Shown: positions 33,082-42,375, counted from the stretch's first letter. The stretch is 53,372 nt of DNA from JAVBLQ01 sp031553435 (GCA_031553435.1 JAVBLQ010000059.1:1-53372), one strand, 5' to 3'. Made by a program: numbers and translations. The notes: generated by a model from the letters alone, not told the origin.

Positions 33082-35211
33082 ATGGCAAAAGGTTCAGATC
33101 AACAACTAAAATATACAAGAAACATGGGCATCATGGCACACATCGATGCCGGAAAGACTACGACCTCAGAGCGTATTCTTTTCTATACCGGTCTTACACA
33201 CAAGATCGGCGAAGTGCATGATGGTGCCGCAACAATGGACTGGATGGAACAGGAACAGGAACGTGGTATTACCATTACTTCCGCTGCTACAACAGCCACA
33301 TGGAAATATAATAATCAACCATACAAAATTAACTTGATTGACACTCCGGGACACGTTGACTTTACTGTCGAAGTAGAGCGTTCTCTTCGTATCCTTGATG
33401 GAGCTGTCGCTGCCTTCTGTGCAGTGGGAGGTGTTGAGCCTCAATCTGAAACTGTATGGCGTCAGGCAGACAAGTATAACGTGCCTCGCATCGGTTATGT
33501 AAACAAAATGGACCGTTCGGGTGCAAACTTTTTTGAAGTAGTTCGTCAGGTAAAAGAGGTGTTGGGAGCAAATCCTTGCCCGATTCAAATTCCAATTGGA
33601 GCCGAAGAAACCTTCAAAGGAGTTATTGACCTGGTAAGAATGAAAGCGATTCTTTGGCATGATGAAACAATGGGAGCTGATTATTCTGTAGAAGAAATCC
33701 CGGCACAATTAGTAGACGAAGCCAATGAATGGAGAGAGAAAATGCTTGAAGTATTAGCTGAATGCGATGATGATTTGATGGAAAAATATTTTGATGATCC
33801 TTCAACCATCACAGACGATGAAATTCGTACTGCTATCCGCAAAGGAACTCTTTCCATGCAAATCAATCCGATGATTTGCGGATCTTCTTTCAAAAACAAA
33901 GGTGTACAGTGTCTTTTGGATGCAGCTTGCGCTTATCTTCCAAGTCCTGTTGATACTCCGGCTATCGAAGGTCACGATCCTGATGATGCTGAAAAAATAA
34001 TCGTTCGTCATCCGAGCTCAGAAGAGCCTTTGGCTGCTTTGGCATTTAAAATTGCAACAGACCCATATGTAGGCCGTCTTTGTTTCTTCCGTGTATATTC
34101 CGGAGAATTGGAAGCCGGCTCTTATGTTTACAATTCCCGTTCAGATAAGAAAGAACGTATTTCCCGCTTATTCCAGATGCACTCCAACAAACAAAACCCG
34201 AAAGATTTTATTGGTTGTGGAGATATAGGTGCTGGAGTAGGATTTAAAGACATCCGTACCGGAGACACTTTGTGTGACGAAAATAATCCGATTATTCTTG
34301 AATCAATGGACTTCCCTGCTCCGGTTATCGGAATTGCAGTTGAACCTAAAACTCAAAAAGACCTGGATAAATTAGGTATCGGTTTGGGTAAATTAGCTGA
34401 AGAAGATCCAACATTCACAGTTAAAACCGATGAAGAAACTGGCCAAACTGTAATTAGTGGTATGGGTGAGCTTCACTTGGAAATCATTATTGACCGTTTG
34501 AGACGTGAATTCAAAGTAGAATGTAATCAAGGTCGTCCGCAAGTTTCCTACAAGGAAGCAATTACCAAAGAAGTTGAACTTCGCGAAACTTATAAAAAAC
34601 AAACGGGAGGTCGTGGTAAATATGCAGACATGATTGTTCGTGTAGGTCCTGCTGATGCTGACTTTGAAGGCGATCTGCAATTTGTTGACGAAGTAAAAGG
34701 AGGTAATATTCCTAAAGAATACATCCCTTCTATCCAAAAAGGATTCCAACGCGCCATGAAAAATGGTGTTCTTGCCGGATATGCTTTAGATAAACTGAAA
34801 GTTACCGTAGTTGATGGTTCTTATCACCCCGTTGACTCAGATCAATTGTCTTTCGAAATTTGTGCAATTCAAGCATTCAAAAGTGCATCCGAAAAAGCAG
34901 ATCCTAAATTGATGGAACCAATCATGAAAATTGAAGTGGTAACCCCGGAAGAAAGCATGGGAGATGTAATCGGTGACTTGAACAAACGTCGCGGACAAGT
35001 GGAAGGTATGGAATCAAGTCGCACAGGCGCTCGTATTGTTAAAGCAAAAGCACCGTTGGCAGAAATGTTCGGCTATGTAACAGCCTTACGTACAATTACT
35101 TCTGGTCGTGCAACTTCAACAATGACTTTCTCTCATTACGAAGAAGTTTCCGGATCCATTGCAAAACAAGTTCTTACAGAAGTGAAAGGACGTGTAGATT
35201 TGATAAAATAG
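33082..35211 (+). CDS. fusA: Elongation factor G
   Basis: 709 residues, translocase GTPase. G motifs: AHIDAGKTTTSERILFYTG, DTPGHVDFTVEVERSL, NKMDRSGANFFEV. Domain IV tip region ETYKKQTGGRGKYADM and domain V AEMFGYVTALRTITSGRATSTM are intact. This is the str-operon copy. tuf does not follow it. Confidence 0.97.
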   Translation: MAKGSDQQLKYTRNMGIMAHIDAGKTTTSERILFYTGLTHKIGEVHDGAATMDWMEQEQERGITITSAATTATWKYNNQPYKINLIDTPGHVDFTVEVERSLRILDGAVAAFCAVGGVEPQSETVWRQADKYNVPRIGYVNKMDRSGANFFEVVRQVKEVLGANPCPIQIPIGAEETFKGVIDLVRMKAILWHDETMGADYSVEEIPAQLVDEANEWREKMLEVLAECDDDLMEKYFDDPSTITDDEIRTAIRKGTLSMQINPMICGSSFKNKGVQCLLDAACAYLPSPVDTPAIEGHDPDDAEKIIVRHPSSEEPLAALAFKIATDPYVGRLCFFRVYSGELEAGSYVYNSRSDKKERISRLFQMHSNKQNPKDFIGCGDIGAGVGFKDIRTGDTLCDENNPIILESMDFPAPVIGIAVEPKTQKDLDKLGIGLGKLAEEDPTFTVKTDEETGQTVISGMGELHLEIIIDRLRREFKVECNQGRPQVSYKEAITKEVELRETYKKQTGGRGKYADMIVRVGPADADFEGDLQFVDEVKGGNIPKEYIPSIQKGFQRAMKNGVLAGYALDKLKVTVVDGSYHPVDSDQLSFEICAIQAFKSASEKADPKLMEPIMKIEVVTPEESMGDVIGDLNKRRGQVEGMESSRTGARIVKAKAPLAEMFGYVTALRTITSGRATSTMTFSHYEEVSGSIAKQVLTEVKGRVDLIK

Positions 35212-35344
35212 TGACAAGTTACAAGTTACGAGTGACAAGGTTTTGCTCGTAACTTTACTTGCCTTAGATAAATGTAATTAAAGAGTGTAGGAGTCTTGGA
35301 GGATATGGCTCTTTCTTGTAACCTGTCACTCGTCACTTGTAACT
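35210..35344. repeat. GTTACAA/GTGACAA inverted block between fusA and rpsJ
   Basis: Left arm (35210-35240) of mixed GTGACAA, GTTACAA and GTTACGA units faces the right arm (35325-35344, CTTGTAACCTGTCACTCGTC and on). The long loop of about 85 bases contains a further AAAGAG...CTCTTT stem. Confidence 0.82.
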
Positions 35345-35353
35345 AAAAAAACA

Positions 35354-35659
35354 ATGAGCCAAAAAATCAGAATTAAATTAAAATCTTACGATTACAACTT
35401 GGTAGACAAATCTGCCGAAAAAATCGTAAAAACAGTAAAAGCCACTGGAGCTGTAGTAAGCGGACCAATTCCACTTCCTACTCACAAACGTATTTTCACA
35501 GTAAACAGATCAACATTTGTGAATAAAAAGTCTCGTGAACAATTCGAACTTTCTTCATTCAAAAGATTGATCGATATTTACAGTTCAACTGCAAAAACTG
35601 TAGATGCTCTGATGAAGTTGGAATTACCCAGCGGAGTAGAAGTAGAGATTAAAGTATAG
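35354..35659 (+). CDS. rpsJ: 30S ribosomal protein S10
   Basis: 101 residues. IRIKLKSYDYNLVDKSAEKIVKTVKATGAVVSGPIPLPTHKRIFTV is canonical, as is the C-terminal LMKLELPSGVEVEIKV. First gene of the S10 group. Also a partner of Nus factors in antitermination. Confidence 0.97.
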   Translation: MSQKIRIKLKSYDYNLVDKSAEKIVKTVKATGAVVSGPIPLPTHKRIFTVNRSTFVNKKSREQFELSSFKRLIDIYSSTAKTVDALMKLELPSGVEVEIKV

Positions 35660-35664
35660 AAAAC

Positions 35665-35796
35665 GGTTACGAGTTACGAGTTACAAGTTACGAGTTTGTC
35701 GGCATTTGTTTCGTAGTTCGTTTCTGAAAAAACAGTTAATAAAAAAGAGCTCTGCGATTTGCGGTTCTTGTAACTCGTAACTCGTAACTTGTAACT
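35665..35796. repeat. GTTACRA inverted block between rpsJ and rplC
   Basis: Left arm of four GTTACRA units (35665-35694) and right arm of four complementary units (35767-35796) pair over about 30 bases, with a loop of about 70 bases. Same unit as the efp-radC block, 11 kb away. Confidence 0.85.
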
Positions 35797-35810
35797 AAAA
35801 TTTAAGTGAA

Positions 35811-36425
35811 ATGCCAGGATTAATTGGAAAAAAAATCGGAATGACATCCGTTTTCAGTGCCGATGGAAAAAATCTTCCATGCACTGTTATCGAAGTAGGT
35901 CCTTGTGTTGTTACTCAAGTTAAAACCATGGAAAATGATGGTTATGAAGCTGTTCAGATCGGATTTCAGGAAAAGAAGGAAAAACACACCACTCAACCTG
36001 AAATGGGACACTTCAAAAAAGCTGGAACAACACCAAAGAGACACTTGGCCGAGTTCAAAAAACAAGGAGATTACAAACTTGGAGATGTAATCACAGTCGA
36101 TTATTTTGACGGCGAAATTTATGTAGATGTTATCGGAACATCTAAAGGTAAAGGATTTCAAGGTGTTATGAAACGCCATAACTTTAAGGGAGTTGGAGAA
36201 GCTACGTTAGGTCAGAGTGACCGTCAGCGTCACCCAGGTTCTATCGGTGCATGTTCTTATCCTGCAAAGGTTTTCAAAGGTACACGCATGGCCGGACAAT
36301 TGGGTAATGAGAGAGTTACCGTACAAAACCTCCAGATAATTAAGTTGATTCCGGAACATAATCTTATGTTAATTAAAGGTTCTGTTCCAGGAGCAAAAGG
36401 TTCAATCGTATTAATTGAAAAATAA
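35811..36425 (+). CDS. rplC: 50S ribosomal protein L3
   Basis: 204 residues. PGLIGKKIGMTSVF start, SKGKGFQGVMKRHNFKG and the long-loop GQSDRQRHPGSIGACSYPAKVFKGTRMAG. Binds 23S near the peptidyl transferase centre. Its stop overlaps the start of rplD by one base (TAATG). Confidence 0.97.
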   Translation: MPGLIGKKIGMTSVFSADGKNLPCTVIEVGPCVVTQVKTMENDGYEAVQIGFQEKKEKHTTQPEMGHFKKAGTTPKRHLAEFKKQGDYKLGDVITVDYFDGEIYVDVIGTSKGKGFQGVMKRHNFKGVGEATLGQSDRQRHPGSIGACSYPAKVFKGTRMAGQLGNERVTVQNLQIIKLIPEHNLMLIKGSVPGAKGSIVLIEK

Positions 36426-37045
36426 TGGAATTAAGTGTATATAACATCAAAGGTGAAGACACCGGAAAAAAGGTGACACTCAATGATTCTATCTTTGGAA
36501 TTGAACCCAACGACCATGTTATTTACTTGGATGTAAAACAGTATATGGCTAACAAACGCCAGGGAACTCATAAATCTAAAGAAAGAAGTGAAATGTCTGG
36601 AAGTACACGCAAGCTCGGCCGCCAGAAAGGTGGAGGAGGAGCTCGTCGTGGCGATATTAACTCTCCGGTATTAGTAGGAGGAGCACGTGTTTTTGGCCCT
36701 AAACCAAGAGACTATAGCTTCAAATTGAATAAAAAAGTAAAAGCATTGGCTCGTAAATCTGCGTTATCTTACAAAGCCAAAGAAAATGCAATTACTATCG
36801 TTGAAGATTTTTCTTTTGAAAAACCTAAAACAAAAGACTTCGTAGCTTTTGCTAAAAGTCTCAAAATCAACGATCAAAAAATTCTGTTAGTATTGAACGA
36901 AAGAAATGATAATGTATATCTTTCTACTCGTAACTTACAAAAAACAAGTGTGATTACTGCTGCTGATTTGAATACATATAAAGTATTGGATGCTAAATGT
37001 CTTTTAATCACAGAAAGTTCACTTGCTGCGATAAATAATCTTTAA
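36425..37045 (+). CDS. rplD: 50S ribosomal protein L4
   Basis: 206 residues. Exit-tunnel loop MANKRQGTHKSKERSEMSGSTRKLGRQKGGGGARRGD and PVLVGGARVFGPKPRDYSFKLNKK. Coupled to rplC by TAATG. Confidence 0.97.
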   Translation: MELSVYNIKGEDTGKKVTLNDSIFGIEPNDHVIYLDVKQYMANKRQGTHKSKERSEMSGSTRKLGRQKGGGGARRGDINSPVLVGGARVFGPKPRDYSFKLNKKVKALARKSALSYKAKENAITIVEDFSFEKPKTKDFVAFAKSLKINDQKILLVLNERNDNVYLSTRNLQKTSVITAADLNTYKVLDAKCLLITESSLAAINNL

Positions 37046-37063
37046 TGAATAGGAGAATTTCAA

Positions 37064-37357
37064 ATGGGAATTATAATTAAACCTATTGTAACGGAAAAAC
37101 AAACAGCGATTACGGATAAATTTCCAACCCGCTATGGATTTCGTGTTTCTCCGGATGCAGATAAAGTACAAATAAAGAAAGCAATCGAAACGCTTTACGA
37201 CGTTCAGGTTCAAAGTGTTAATACCATGAATTATAGCGGAAAACGCAAATCCAGATATACAAAATCCGGAGTTATTAATGGTAAAATGCCGGCTTTCAAA
37301 AAAGCAATTGTAACCTTGAAAGAAGGTCAAACAATAAACTTGTTTAGTAATATTTAA
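37064..37357 (+). CDS. rplW: 50S ribosomal protein L23
   Basis: 97 residues: IIKPIVTEKQT, YGFRVSPDADKVQIKKAIETLYDVQVQSVNTMNY, then KKAIVTLKEGQTINLF. Lies at the tunnel exit and docks trigger factor. Confidence 0.96.
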   Translation: MGIIIKPIVTEKQTAITDKFPTRYGFRVSPDADKVQIKKAIETLYDVQVQSVNTMNYSGKRKSRYTKSGVINGKMPAFKKAIVTLKEGQTINLFSNI

Positions 37358-37358
37358 A

Positions 37359-37442
37359 AGTGATAAGTTATAAGTAATAAGTTTTAAGTTGGTTTATCCG
37401 ACTTGAAACTTAAAACTTAAAACTTAAAACTTAAAACTTAAA
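37359..37442. repeat. AAGTTWTAA/TTAAAAC block between rplW and rplB
   Basis: Left units AGTGATAAGTTATAAGTAAT and AAGTTTTAAGT face five tandem AACTTAAA units on the right (37401-37442). Confidence 0.8.
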
Positions 37443-37446
37443 ATAA

Positions 37447-38271
37447 ATGGGAATTCGCAAATTAAAGCCCACAACACCCGGGCAAAGACACAAGATTATT
37501 GGTACATTTGAAGAAATCACTGCTTCAGTACCAGAAAAATCTCTTGTAACAGGAGCAAGGCGTTCAGGTGGCCGCAATAACCAAGGTAAGATGACGATGC
37601 GTTACATTGGTGGTGGTCACAAAAAAAGATTTCGCTTAATCGACTTCAAGAGAAACAAAGATGGAGTTCCGGCAACAGTGAAGACAATAGAGTATGATCC
37701 AAATCGCTCTGCTCGTATTGCATTGTTGTACTATGCAGATGGTGCAAAAACTTACATTCTTGCTCCTAACGGATTGGCAGTCGGACAAACAGTACTTTCA
37801 GGTGCAGAAGTAGCTCCTGAAATTGGAAACTCTCTTCCGTTAGCAAATATTCCGATCGGTACGGTAGTTCATAATATCGAATTACGTCCGGGACAAGGAG
37901 CAAAAATGGTTCGTTCTGCAGGTACTTTTGCTCAAATTGTTTCAAGAGAAGGAACTTATGCTGTTATTAAGATGCCTTCCGGAGAAACCAGAAAAATTCT
38001 TTCTGCATGTAAGGCCACAGTAGGTAGTGTAGGTAATTCAGACCATGCTCTCGAAAAATCAGGAAAAGCAGGACGCACACGTTGGCTTGGCCGTCGTCCT
38101 CGTGTACGTGGAGTTGTAATGAACCCGGTTGATCACCCGATGGGTGGTGGTGAAGGACGTGCTTCCGGAGGTCACCCAAGATCACGCAAGGGATTGTATG
38201 CTAAAGGCTTGAAAACTAGAGCTCCTAAAAAACATTCTTCTAAATATATTATTGAAAGAAGAAAAAAATAA
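37447..38271 (+). CDS. rplB: 50S ribosomal protein L2
   Basis: 274 residues. KPTTPGQRHKI, SGGRNNQGKMTMRYIGGGHKKRFRLIDFKR and the C-terminal VMNPVDHPMGGGEGRASGGHPRSRKG with the essential histidine. Needed for subunit association and peptidyl transfer. Confidence 0.97.
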   Translation: MGIRKLKPTTPGQRHKIIGTFEEITASVPEKSLVTGARRSGGRNNQGKMTMRYIGGGHKKRFRLIDFKRNKDGVPATVKTIEYDPNRSARIALLYYADGAKTYILAPNGLAVGQTVLSGAEVAPEIGNSLPLANIPIGTVVHNIELRPGQGAKMVRSAGTFAQIVSREGTYAVIKMPSGETRKILSACKATVGSVGNSDHALEKSGKAGRTRWLGRRPRVRGVVMNPVDHPMGGGEGRASGGHPRSRKGLYAKGLKTRAPKKHSSKYIIERRKK

Positions 38272-38292
38272 CCTGATAAATTAGAGAAAATT

Positions 38293-38562
38293 ATGAGTCG
38301 TTCGTTAAAAAAAGGTCCTTATATCAATGTCAAGCTTGAAAAGAAAGTACTGGGTATGAATGAATCCGGGAAGAAAGCTGTCATTAAGACTTGGGCAAGA
38401 GCTTCAATGATTTCGCCTGATTTTGTCGGGCATACAGTTGCAGTTCACAATGGAAATAAGTTTATTCCCGTTTATATTACAGAGAACATGGTAGGTCACA
38501 AGTTAGGTGAGTTTTCGCCCACTCGTACTTTCCGCGGTCATGCTGGTAACCGTAAAAAATAA
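38293..38562 (+). CDS. rpsS: 30S ribosomal protein S19
   Basis: 89 residues: SRSLKKGPYINVKLEKKV, ITENMVGHKLGEFSPTRTFRGHAGNRKK. Head protein; 21 bases after rplB. Confidence 0.97.
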   Translation: MSRSLKKGPYINVKLEKKVLGMNESGKKAVIKTWARASMISPDFVGHTVAVHNGNKFIPVYITENMVGHKLGEFSPTRTFRGHAGNRKK

Positions 38563-38604
38563 TAATGGGAATTATTGAATCTGAAACAAAAAAGAAACAA
38601 TAAA

Positions 38605-38997
38605 ATGGGTACTAGAAAAAAAGAAGCAGCCGACAAAAGGAAAGAAAACTGTAAGTCCATGTATTTCGCTAAATTGCGAGATGTTCCGACTTCTCCCCGC
38701 AAAATGCGTCTTGTTGCAGACATGATCCGGGGAATGGAAGCCTCCAGAGCCCTTGCAGTCTTACAGTTCTCTAACAAAGAAGCTGCTGCAAGAGTATATA
38801 AATTGCTTAAAGCCGCAATTGACAGTTGGGAACAAAAAAATCAGCGTAAGGCTGAAAATGGAGAATTGTATATAACATCTATAAGTGTAGACTCTGCAGG
38901 AATGTTAAAGAGAATGCGTCCAGCTCCACAAGGGAGAGGATACAGGGTTCGTAAACGTTCGAATCATGTAACCTTGTTTGTTGATACACTTAAATAA
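38605..38997 (+). CDS. rplV: 50S ribosomal protein L22
   Basis: 130 residues from the ATG at 38605 (MGTRKKEAADKRKEN); a TTG at 38575 gives an extra ten residues without family support. AKLRDVPTSPRKMRLVADMIRG and the tunnel loop MLKRMRPAPQGRGYRVRKRSNH identify it. N-terminal basic extension is usual in this phylum. Confidence 0.95.
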   Translation: MGTRKKEAADKRKENCKSMYFAKLRDVPTSPRKMRLVADMIRGMEASRALAVLQFSNKEAAARVYKLLKAAIDSWEQKNQRKAENGELYITSISVDSAGMLKRMRPAPQGRGYRVRKRSNHVTLFVDTLK

Positions 38998-39027
38998 GTA
39001 AAACTATAATCAAATAAAAAAACGCTA

Positions 39028-39765
39028 ATGGGACAAAAAACAAATCCGATAAGTAATCGTTTAGGGATCATCCGCGGATGGGACTCTAATTGGTATGGCG
39101 GCAGTGATTATGGTGATACTTTGTTGGAAGATAGCAAAATCCGTGAATATCTGAATGCTCGTCTTGCCAAAGCAAGTGTATCACGTGTAATCATTGAACG
39201 TACATTAAAATTAATCACGATAACAGTTTGCACAGCTCGTCCGGGTATCATCATTGGTAAAGGTGGACAAGAAGTTGACAAATTGAAAGAAGAATTAAAG
39301 AAAATTACCGACAAAGAAGTTCAAATCAACATCTTTGAAATCAAACGTCCGGAATTGGATGCCGTAATTGTTGCAAATAACATTGCCCGTCAGGTTGAAG
39401 GTAAGGTTGCTTATCGTCGTGCCGTAAAAATGGCTATTGCATCAACCATGAGAATGGGTGCGGAAGGAATCAAAGTAATGGTTTCAGGTCGTCTGAACGG
39501 AGCTGAAATGGCTCGTTCCGAAATGTATAAAGAAGGAAGAACACCTTTACACACATTTAGAGCTGATATAGATTATGCTTTGGGAGAAGCTTTGACAAAA
39601 GTCGGTCTGATTGGAATTAAAGTTTGGATCTGCCGTGGCGAAATCTATGGAAAAAAAGATCTGGCTCCTGCGTTTGCAGCATCCAAAGATTCTGCACGTA
39701 GAGGAGGAGGAAACGACAACAATTCTTCCAGAGGTGATCGTAATTTTAAGAGAAAAAAAAAGTAA
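39028..39765 (+). CDS. rpsC: 30S ribosomal protein S3
   Basis: 245 residues. GQKTNPISNRLGIIRGWDSNWY, KH motif GIIIGKGGQEVDKLKEEL, GRLNGAEMARSEMYKEGRTPLHTFRADIDYA. C-terminal Asn/Arg-rich tail. Mouth of the mRNA channel, helicase activity. Confidence 0.97.
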   Translation: MGQKTNPISNRLGIIRGWDSNWYGGSDYGDTLLEDSKIREYLNARLAKASVSRVIIERTLKLITITVCTARPGIIIGKGGQEVDKLKEELKKITDKEVQINIFEIKRPELDAVIVANNIARQVEGKVAYRRAVKMAIASTMRMGAEGIKVMVSGRLNGAEMARSEMYKEGRTPLHTFRADIDYALGEALTKVGLIGIKVWICRGEIYGKKDLAPAFAASKDSARRGGGNDNNSSRGDRNFKRKKK

Positions 39766-39772
39766 TTAAAAC

Positions 39773-39840
39773 GGAAAGTTGAAAGTTGAAAGTTGAAAGT
39801 TGAAATAATAATTCAATTCTTAACTCTTAACTCTTAACGC
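39773..39840. repeat. GAAAGTT tandem with TTAACTC tandem between rpsC and rplP
   Basis: Four perfect GAAAGTT units on the left and TTAACTC units (CTTAACT, three copies) on the right. In this block the arms carry different units and would pair only with G-U and mismatches. Confidence 0.8.
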
Positions 39841-39855
39841 TTAATTCGAAAGAAA

Positions 39856-40290
39856 ATGTTACAACCGAAAAAGACAAAATTCAGAAGATCTCAAAAAGGT
39901 CGTATGAAAGGTAATGCCCAAAGAGGAAATCAGTTGGCATTCGGTTCTTTTGGCATAAAATCTTTGCAATCAAAATGGATTACAGGTCGTCAGATAGAAG
40001 CTGCTCGTATTGCTGTAACTCGTTATATGCAACGTCAAGGTCAGGTTTGGGTAAGAATATTCCCAGACAAACCGATTACCAAAAAGCCGGCTGAGGTACG
40101 TATGGGTAAAGGTAAGGGATCTCCTGAAGGATTCGTTGCTCCGATAACTCCAGGTAGAATTATTTTTGAAATAGAAGGAGTTTCCTTTGATATAGCTAAA
40201 GAAGCGTTGCGCTTAGCGGCTCAAAAGCTTCCTGTTACAACTAAGTTTGTGGTCAGACGTGATTACGATTATCAAAATCAAAATGTGTAA
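39856..40290 (+). CDS. rplP: 50S ribosomal protein L16
   Basis: 144 residues: LQPKKTKFRRSQKGRMKGNAQRGNQLAFG, then VRIFPDKPITKKPAEVRMGKGKGSPEGFVAPI. Organises the A-site of 23S. Confidence 0.97.
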   Translation: MLQPKKTKFRRSQKGRMKGNAQRGNQLAFGSFGIKSLQSKWITGRQIEAARIAVTRYMQRQGQVWVRIFPDKPITKKPAEVRMGKGKGSPEGFVAPITPGRIIFEIEGVSFDIAKEALRLAAQKLPVTTKFVVRRDYDYQNQNV

Positions 40291-40295
40291 TTATC

Positions 40296-40493
40296 ATGAA
40301 AATTGCAGAAATTAGAGAATTAACAACCAAAGAGCTGAAGGAAAGAGTACAAGCTGAAACATTGGCATATGATCAGAAAGTCCTCAACCACAGCGTTTCT
40401 CCATTGGACAATCCTGCATCAATTACACAGTTGCGCAGAACTATTGCCCGTATGAAAACGGAATTACGCCAAAGAGAACTTAATAACAAATAA
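40296..40493 (+). CDS. rpmC: 50S ribosomal protein L29
   Basis: 65 residues: IRELTTKELKERVQAETLAYDQKVLNHSVSPLDNPASITQLRRTIARMKTELRQRE. Five bases after rplP. Confidence 0.95.
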   Translation: MKIAEIRELTTKELKERVQAETLAYDQKVLNHSVSPLDNPASITQLRRTIARMKTELRQRELNNK

Positions 40494-40505
40494 TCATTGA
40501 GTCTG

Positions 40506-40760
40506 ATGGAAAGAAATTTAAGAAAAGAAAGAATCGGAGTCGTTTCCAGTAACAAAATGGATAAATCCATCACGGTTGCAGTTAAATGGAAAGAAAAACA
40601 CCCGATCTATGGAAAATTCGTGAATAAAACGAAAAAATTCCATGCTCATGACGAAAAAAATGATTGCAATATAGGTGATACTGTGAAAATCATGGAAACT
40701 CGTCCTTTGAGTAAAACCAAGAGATGGAGATTAGTAGAAATCATCGAAAGAGCTAAATAA
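40506..40760 (+). CDS. rpsQ: 30S ribosomal protein S17
   Basis: 84 residues from the ATG at 40506 (MERNLRKERIGVVSSNKMDKSITV); a TTG nine bases earlier is less likely. IYGKFVNKTKKFHAHDEKN and METRPLSKTKRWRLVEI are canonical. Confidence 0.95.
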   Translation: MERNLRKERIGVVSSNKMDKSITVAVKWKEKHPIYGKFVNKTKKFHAHDEKNDCNIGDTVKIMETRPLSKTKRWRLVEIIERAK

Positions 40761-40761
40761 A

Positions 40762-41127
40762 ATGATACAACAAGAATCCAGACTTGTAGTTGCTGATAAC
40801 AGTGGAGCACGTGAAGCAATGTGTATCCGTGTATTAGGTGGAACAAGAAGACGTTATGCTTCAGTGGGAGATGTGATCGTTGTTTCAATTAAGAATGTCA
40901 TCCCCGCGAGTGATGTAAAAAAAGGTACAGTATCCAAAGCTATTATCGTACGTACTAAAAAAGAAGTACGCAGAGCTGATGGTTCGTATATTCGTTTCGA
41001 TGACAACGCTTGCGTATTATTGAACAATGCGGGAGAAATCAGAGGAAGCCGTATCTTCGGTCCGGTTGCCAGAGAGCTTCGTGCTGTAAATATGAAAATT
41101 GTTTCACTTGCACCGGAAGTGTTATAA
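40762..41127 (+). CDS. rplN: 50S ribosomal protein L14
   Basis: 121 residues: MIQQESRLVVADNSGAREAMCIRVLGGTRRRYASVGDVIVVSIK, IRFDDNACVLLNNAGEIRGSRIFGPVARELR. One base after rpsQ. Confidence 0.97.
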   Translation: MIQQESRLVVADNSGAREAMCIRVLGGTRRRYASVGDVIVVSIKNVIPASDVKKGTVSKAIIVRTKKEVRRADGSYIRFDDNACVLLNNAGEIRGSRIFGPVARELRAVNMKIVSLAPEVL

Positions 41128-41218
41128 GAATTAATAATGAAAAATTAAAAATTAAAAGTTAAAAACCGGTTTTCAAACTTAGGCATTTTAATTCTTAATT
41201 CTTAATTCTTAATTAAAA
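41127..41218. repeat. AATTAAAA/TTAATTC block between rplN and rplX
   Basis: Left units AAAAATTAAAAATTAAAAGT face right units TTAATTCTTAATTCTTAATT; pairing of the AAGAATTAA/TTAATTCTT type, with loop around ACCGGT. Confidence 0.78.
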
Positions 41219-41222
41219 AGAG

Positions 41223-41543
41223 ATGAGTAAATTACATATTAAAAAAGGTGATGTTGTTTTCGTCAACGCAGGAGATGACAAAGGAAAAAAAGGCCGCGTC
41301 CTCCAAGTCCTTGTCAAAGAACAAAGAGCTCTTGTTGAAGGAGTCAATATAGTATCCAAGCATACTAAACCTAATAGTAAAAATCCTCAGGGAGGAGTTG
41401 AAAAGAAAGAAGCCCCTGTTCATATTTCAAACCTGAATGTGTTGGATCCGAAAACCGGAGCTCCAACTCGCATCGGTCGCAAGGAAAATGATAAGGGAAA
41501 GTTGGTTCGGATTTCTAAAAAATCAGGAGAGGAGATTAAATAA
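41223..41543 (+). CDS. rplX: 50S ribosomal protein L24
   Basis: 106 residues: IKKGDVVFVNAGDDKGKKGRVLQVLVKEQRALVEGVNIVSKHTKP (KOW motif), then NLNVLDPKTGAPTRIGR. Assembly initiator protein. Overlaps rplE by one base. Confidence 0.96.
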   Translation: MSKLHIKKGDVVFVNAGDDKGKKGRVLQVLVKEQRALVEGVNIVSKHTKPNSKNPQGGVEKKEAPVHISNLNVLDPKTGAPTRIGRKENDKGKLVRISKKSGEEIK

Positions 41544-42100
41544 TGAACAATACAGCCAGTCTAAAAAAAGAATATAAAGACAGGATTGTTCCTGCTCTGA
41601 TGAAAGAGTTTTCATATACTTCTATCATGCAAGTTCCTGTCCTTAAGAAAATTGTTATTAATCAAGGATTAGGAGTTGCTGTTGCTGATAAAAAACTGAT
41701 CGATGTTGCTGTTGCTGAATTAACAGCTATCACAGGGCAGAAAGCAGTTCCAACTTTATCTAAAAAAGATATATCAAATTTCAAATTGCGTAAAAAAATG
41801 CCCATCGGAGTAATGGTAACTTTGCGCAGAGAACAAATGTATGAGTTTTTGGAAAGATTAGTTCGTATAGCGCTTCCTCGTATCAGAGACTTCAAAGGAA
41901 TTGAAGGAAAACTAGACGGAAGAGGTAATTATACACTCGGAATTGAAGAACAAATCATTTTTCCTGAAATAAATATTGATAATGTTACCAAAATATTAGG
42001 AATGAATATTACCTTTGTGACCTCTGCGCGAACAGATGAAGAAGGTTATGCCCTATTGAGAGAATGTGGTTTACCTTTTAAGAATGCTAAAAAAGACTAA
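41543..42100 (+). CDS. rplE: 50S ribosomal protein L5
   Basis: 185 residues: VPVLKKIVINQGLGVAVADKK, AITGQKAVPTLSKKDISNFKLRKKMPIGVMVTLR, RIRDFKGIEGKLDGRGNYTLGIEEQIIFPEI. Binds 5S rRNA. Confidence 0.97.
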   Translation: MNNTASLKKEYKDRIVPALMKEFSYTSIMQVPVLKKIVINQGLGVAVADKKLIDVAVAELTAITGQKAVPTLSKKDISNFKLRKKMPIGVMVTLRREQMYEFLERLVRIALPRIRDFKGIEGKLDGRGNYTLGIEEQIIFPEINIDNVTKILGMNITFVTSARTDEEGYALLRECGLPFKNAKKD

Positions 42101-42105
42101 TATAT

Positions 42106-42375
42106 ATGGCTAAAGAATCAATGAAAGCCCGTGAGGTGAAAAGAGCCAAGCTGATTGCCAAATATGCAGAAAAAAGAGCTAAATTAAAAGCTGAAGGCAA
42201 TTACGAAGCTTTACAAGCCCTTCCGAAGAATGCTTCTCCCATTCGTTTACACAATCGTTGTAAACTTACTGGACGTCCGAAAGGATATATGCGCCAATTT
42301 GGGATTTCCCGTATCCAGTTCAGGGAAATGGCTTCTGCTGGATTAATCCCAGGCGTTAAAAAAGCTAGCTGGTGA
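42106..42375 (+). CDS. rpsN: 30S ribosomal protein S14, zinc-free long form
   Basis: 89 residues: MKAREVKRAKLIAKYAEKRAKLKAEGNYEAL, LHNRCKLTGRPKGYMRQFGISRIQFREMASAGLIPGVKKASW. The CxxC pair of the short zinc form is absent (a single Cys remains), so it does not need zinc. Confidence 0.96.
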   Translation: MAKESMKAREVKRAKLIAKYAEKRAKLKAEGNYEALQALPKNASPIRLHNRCKLTGRPKGYMRQFGISRIQFREMASAGLIPGVKKASW

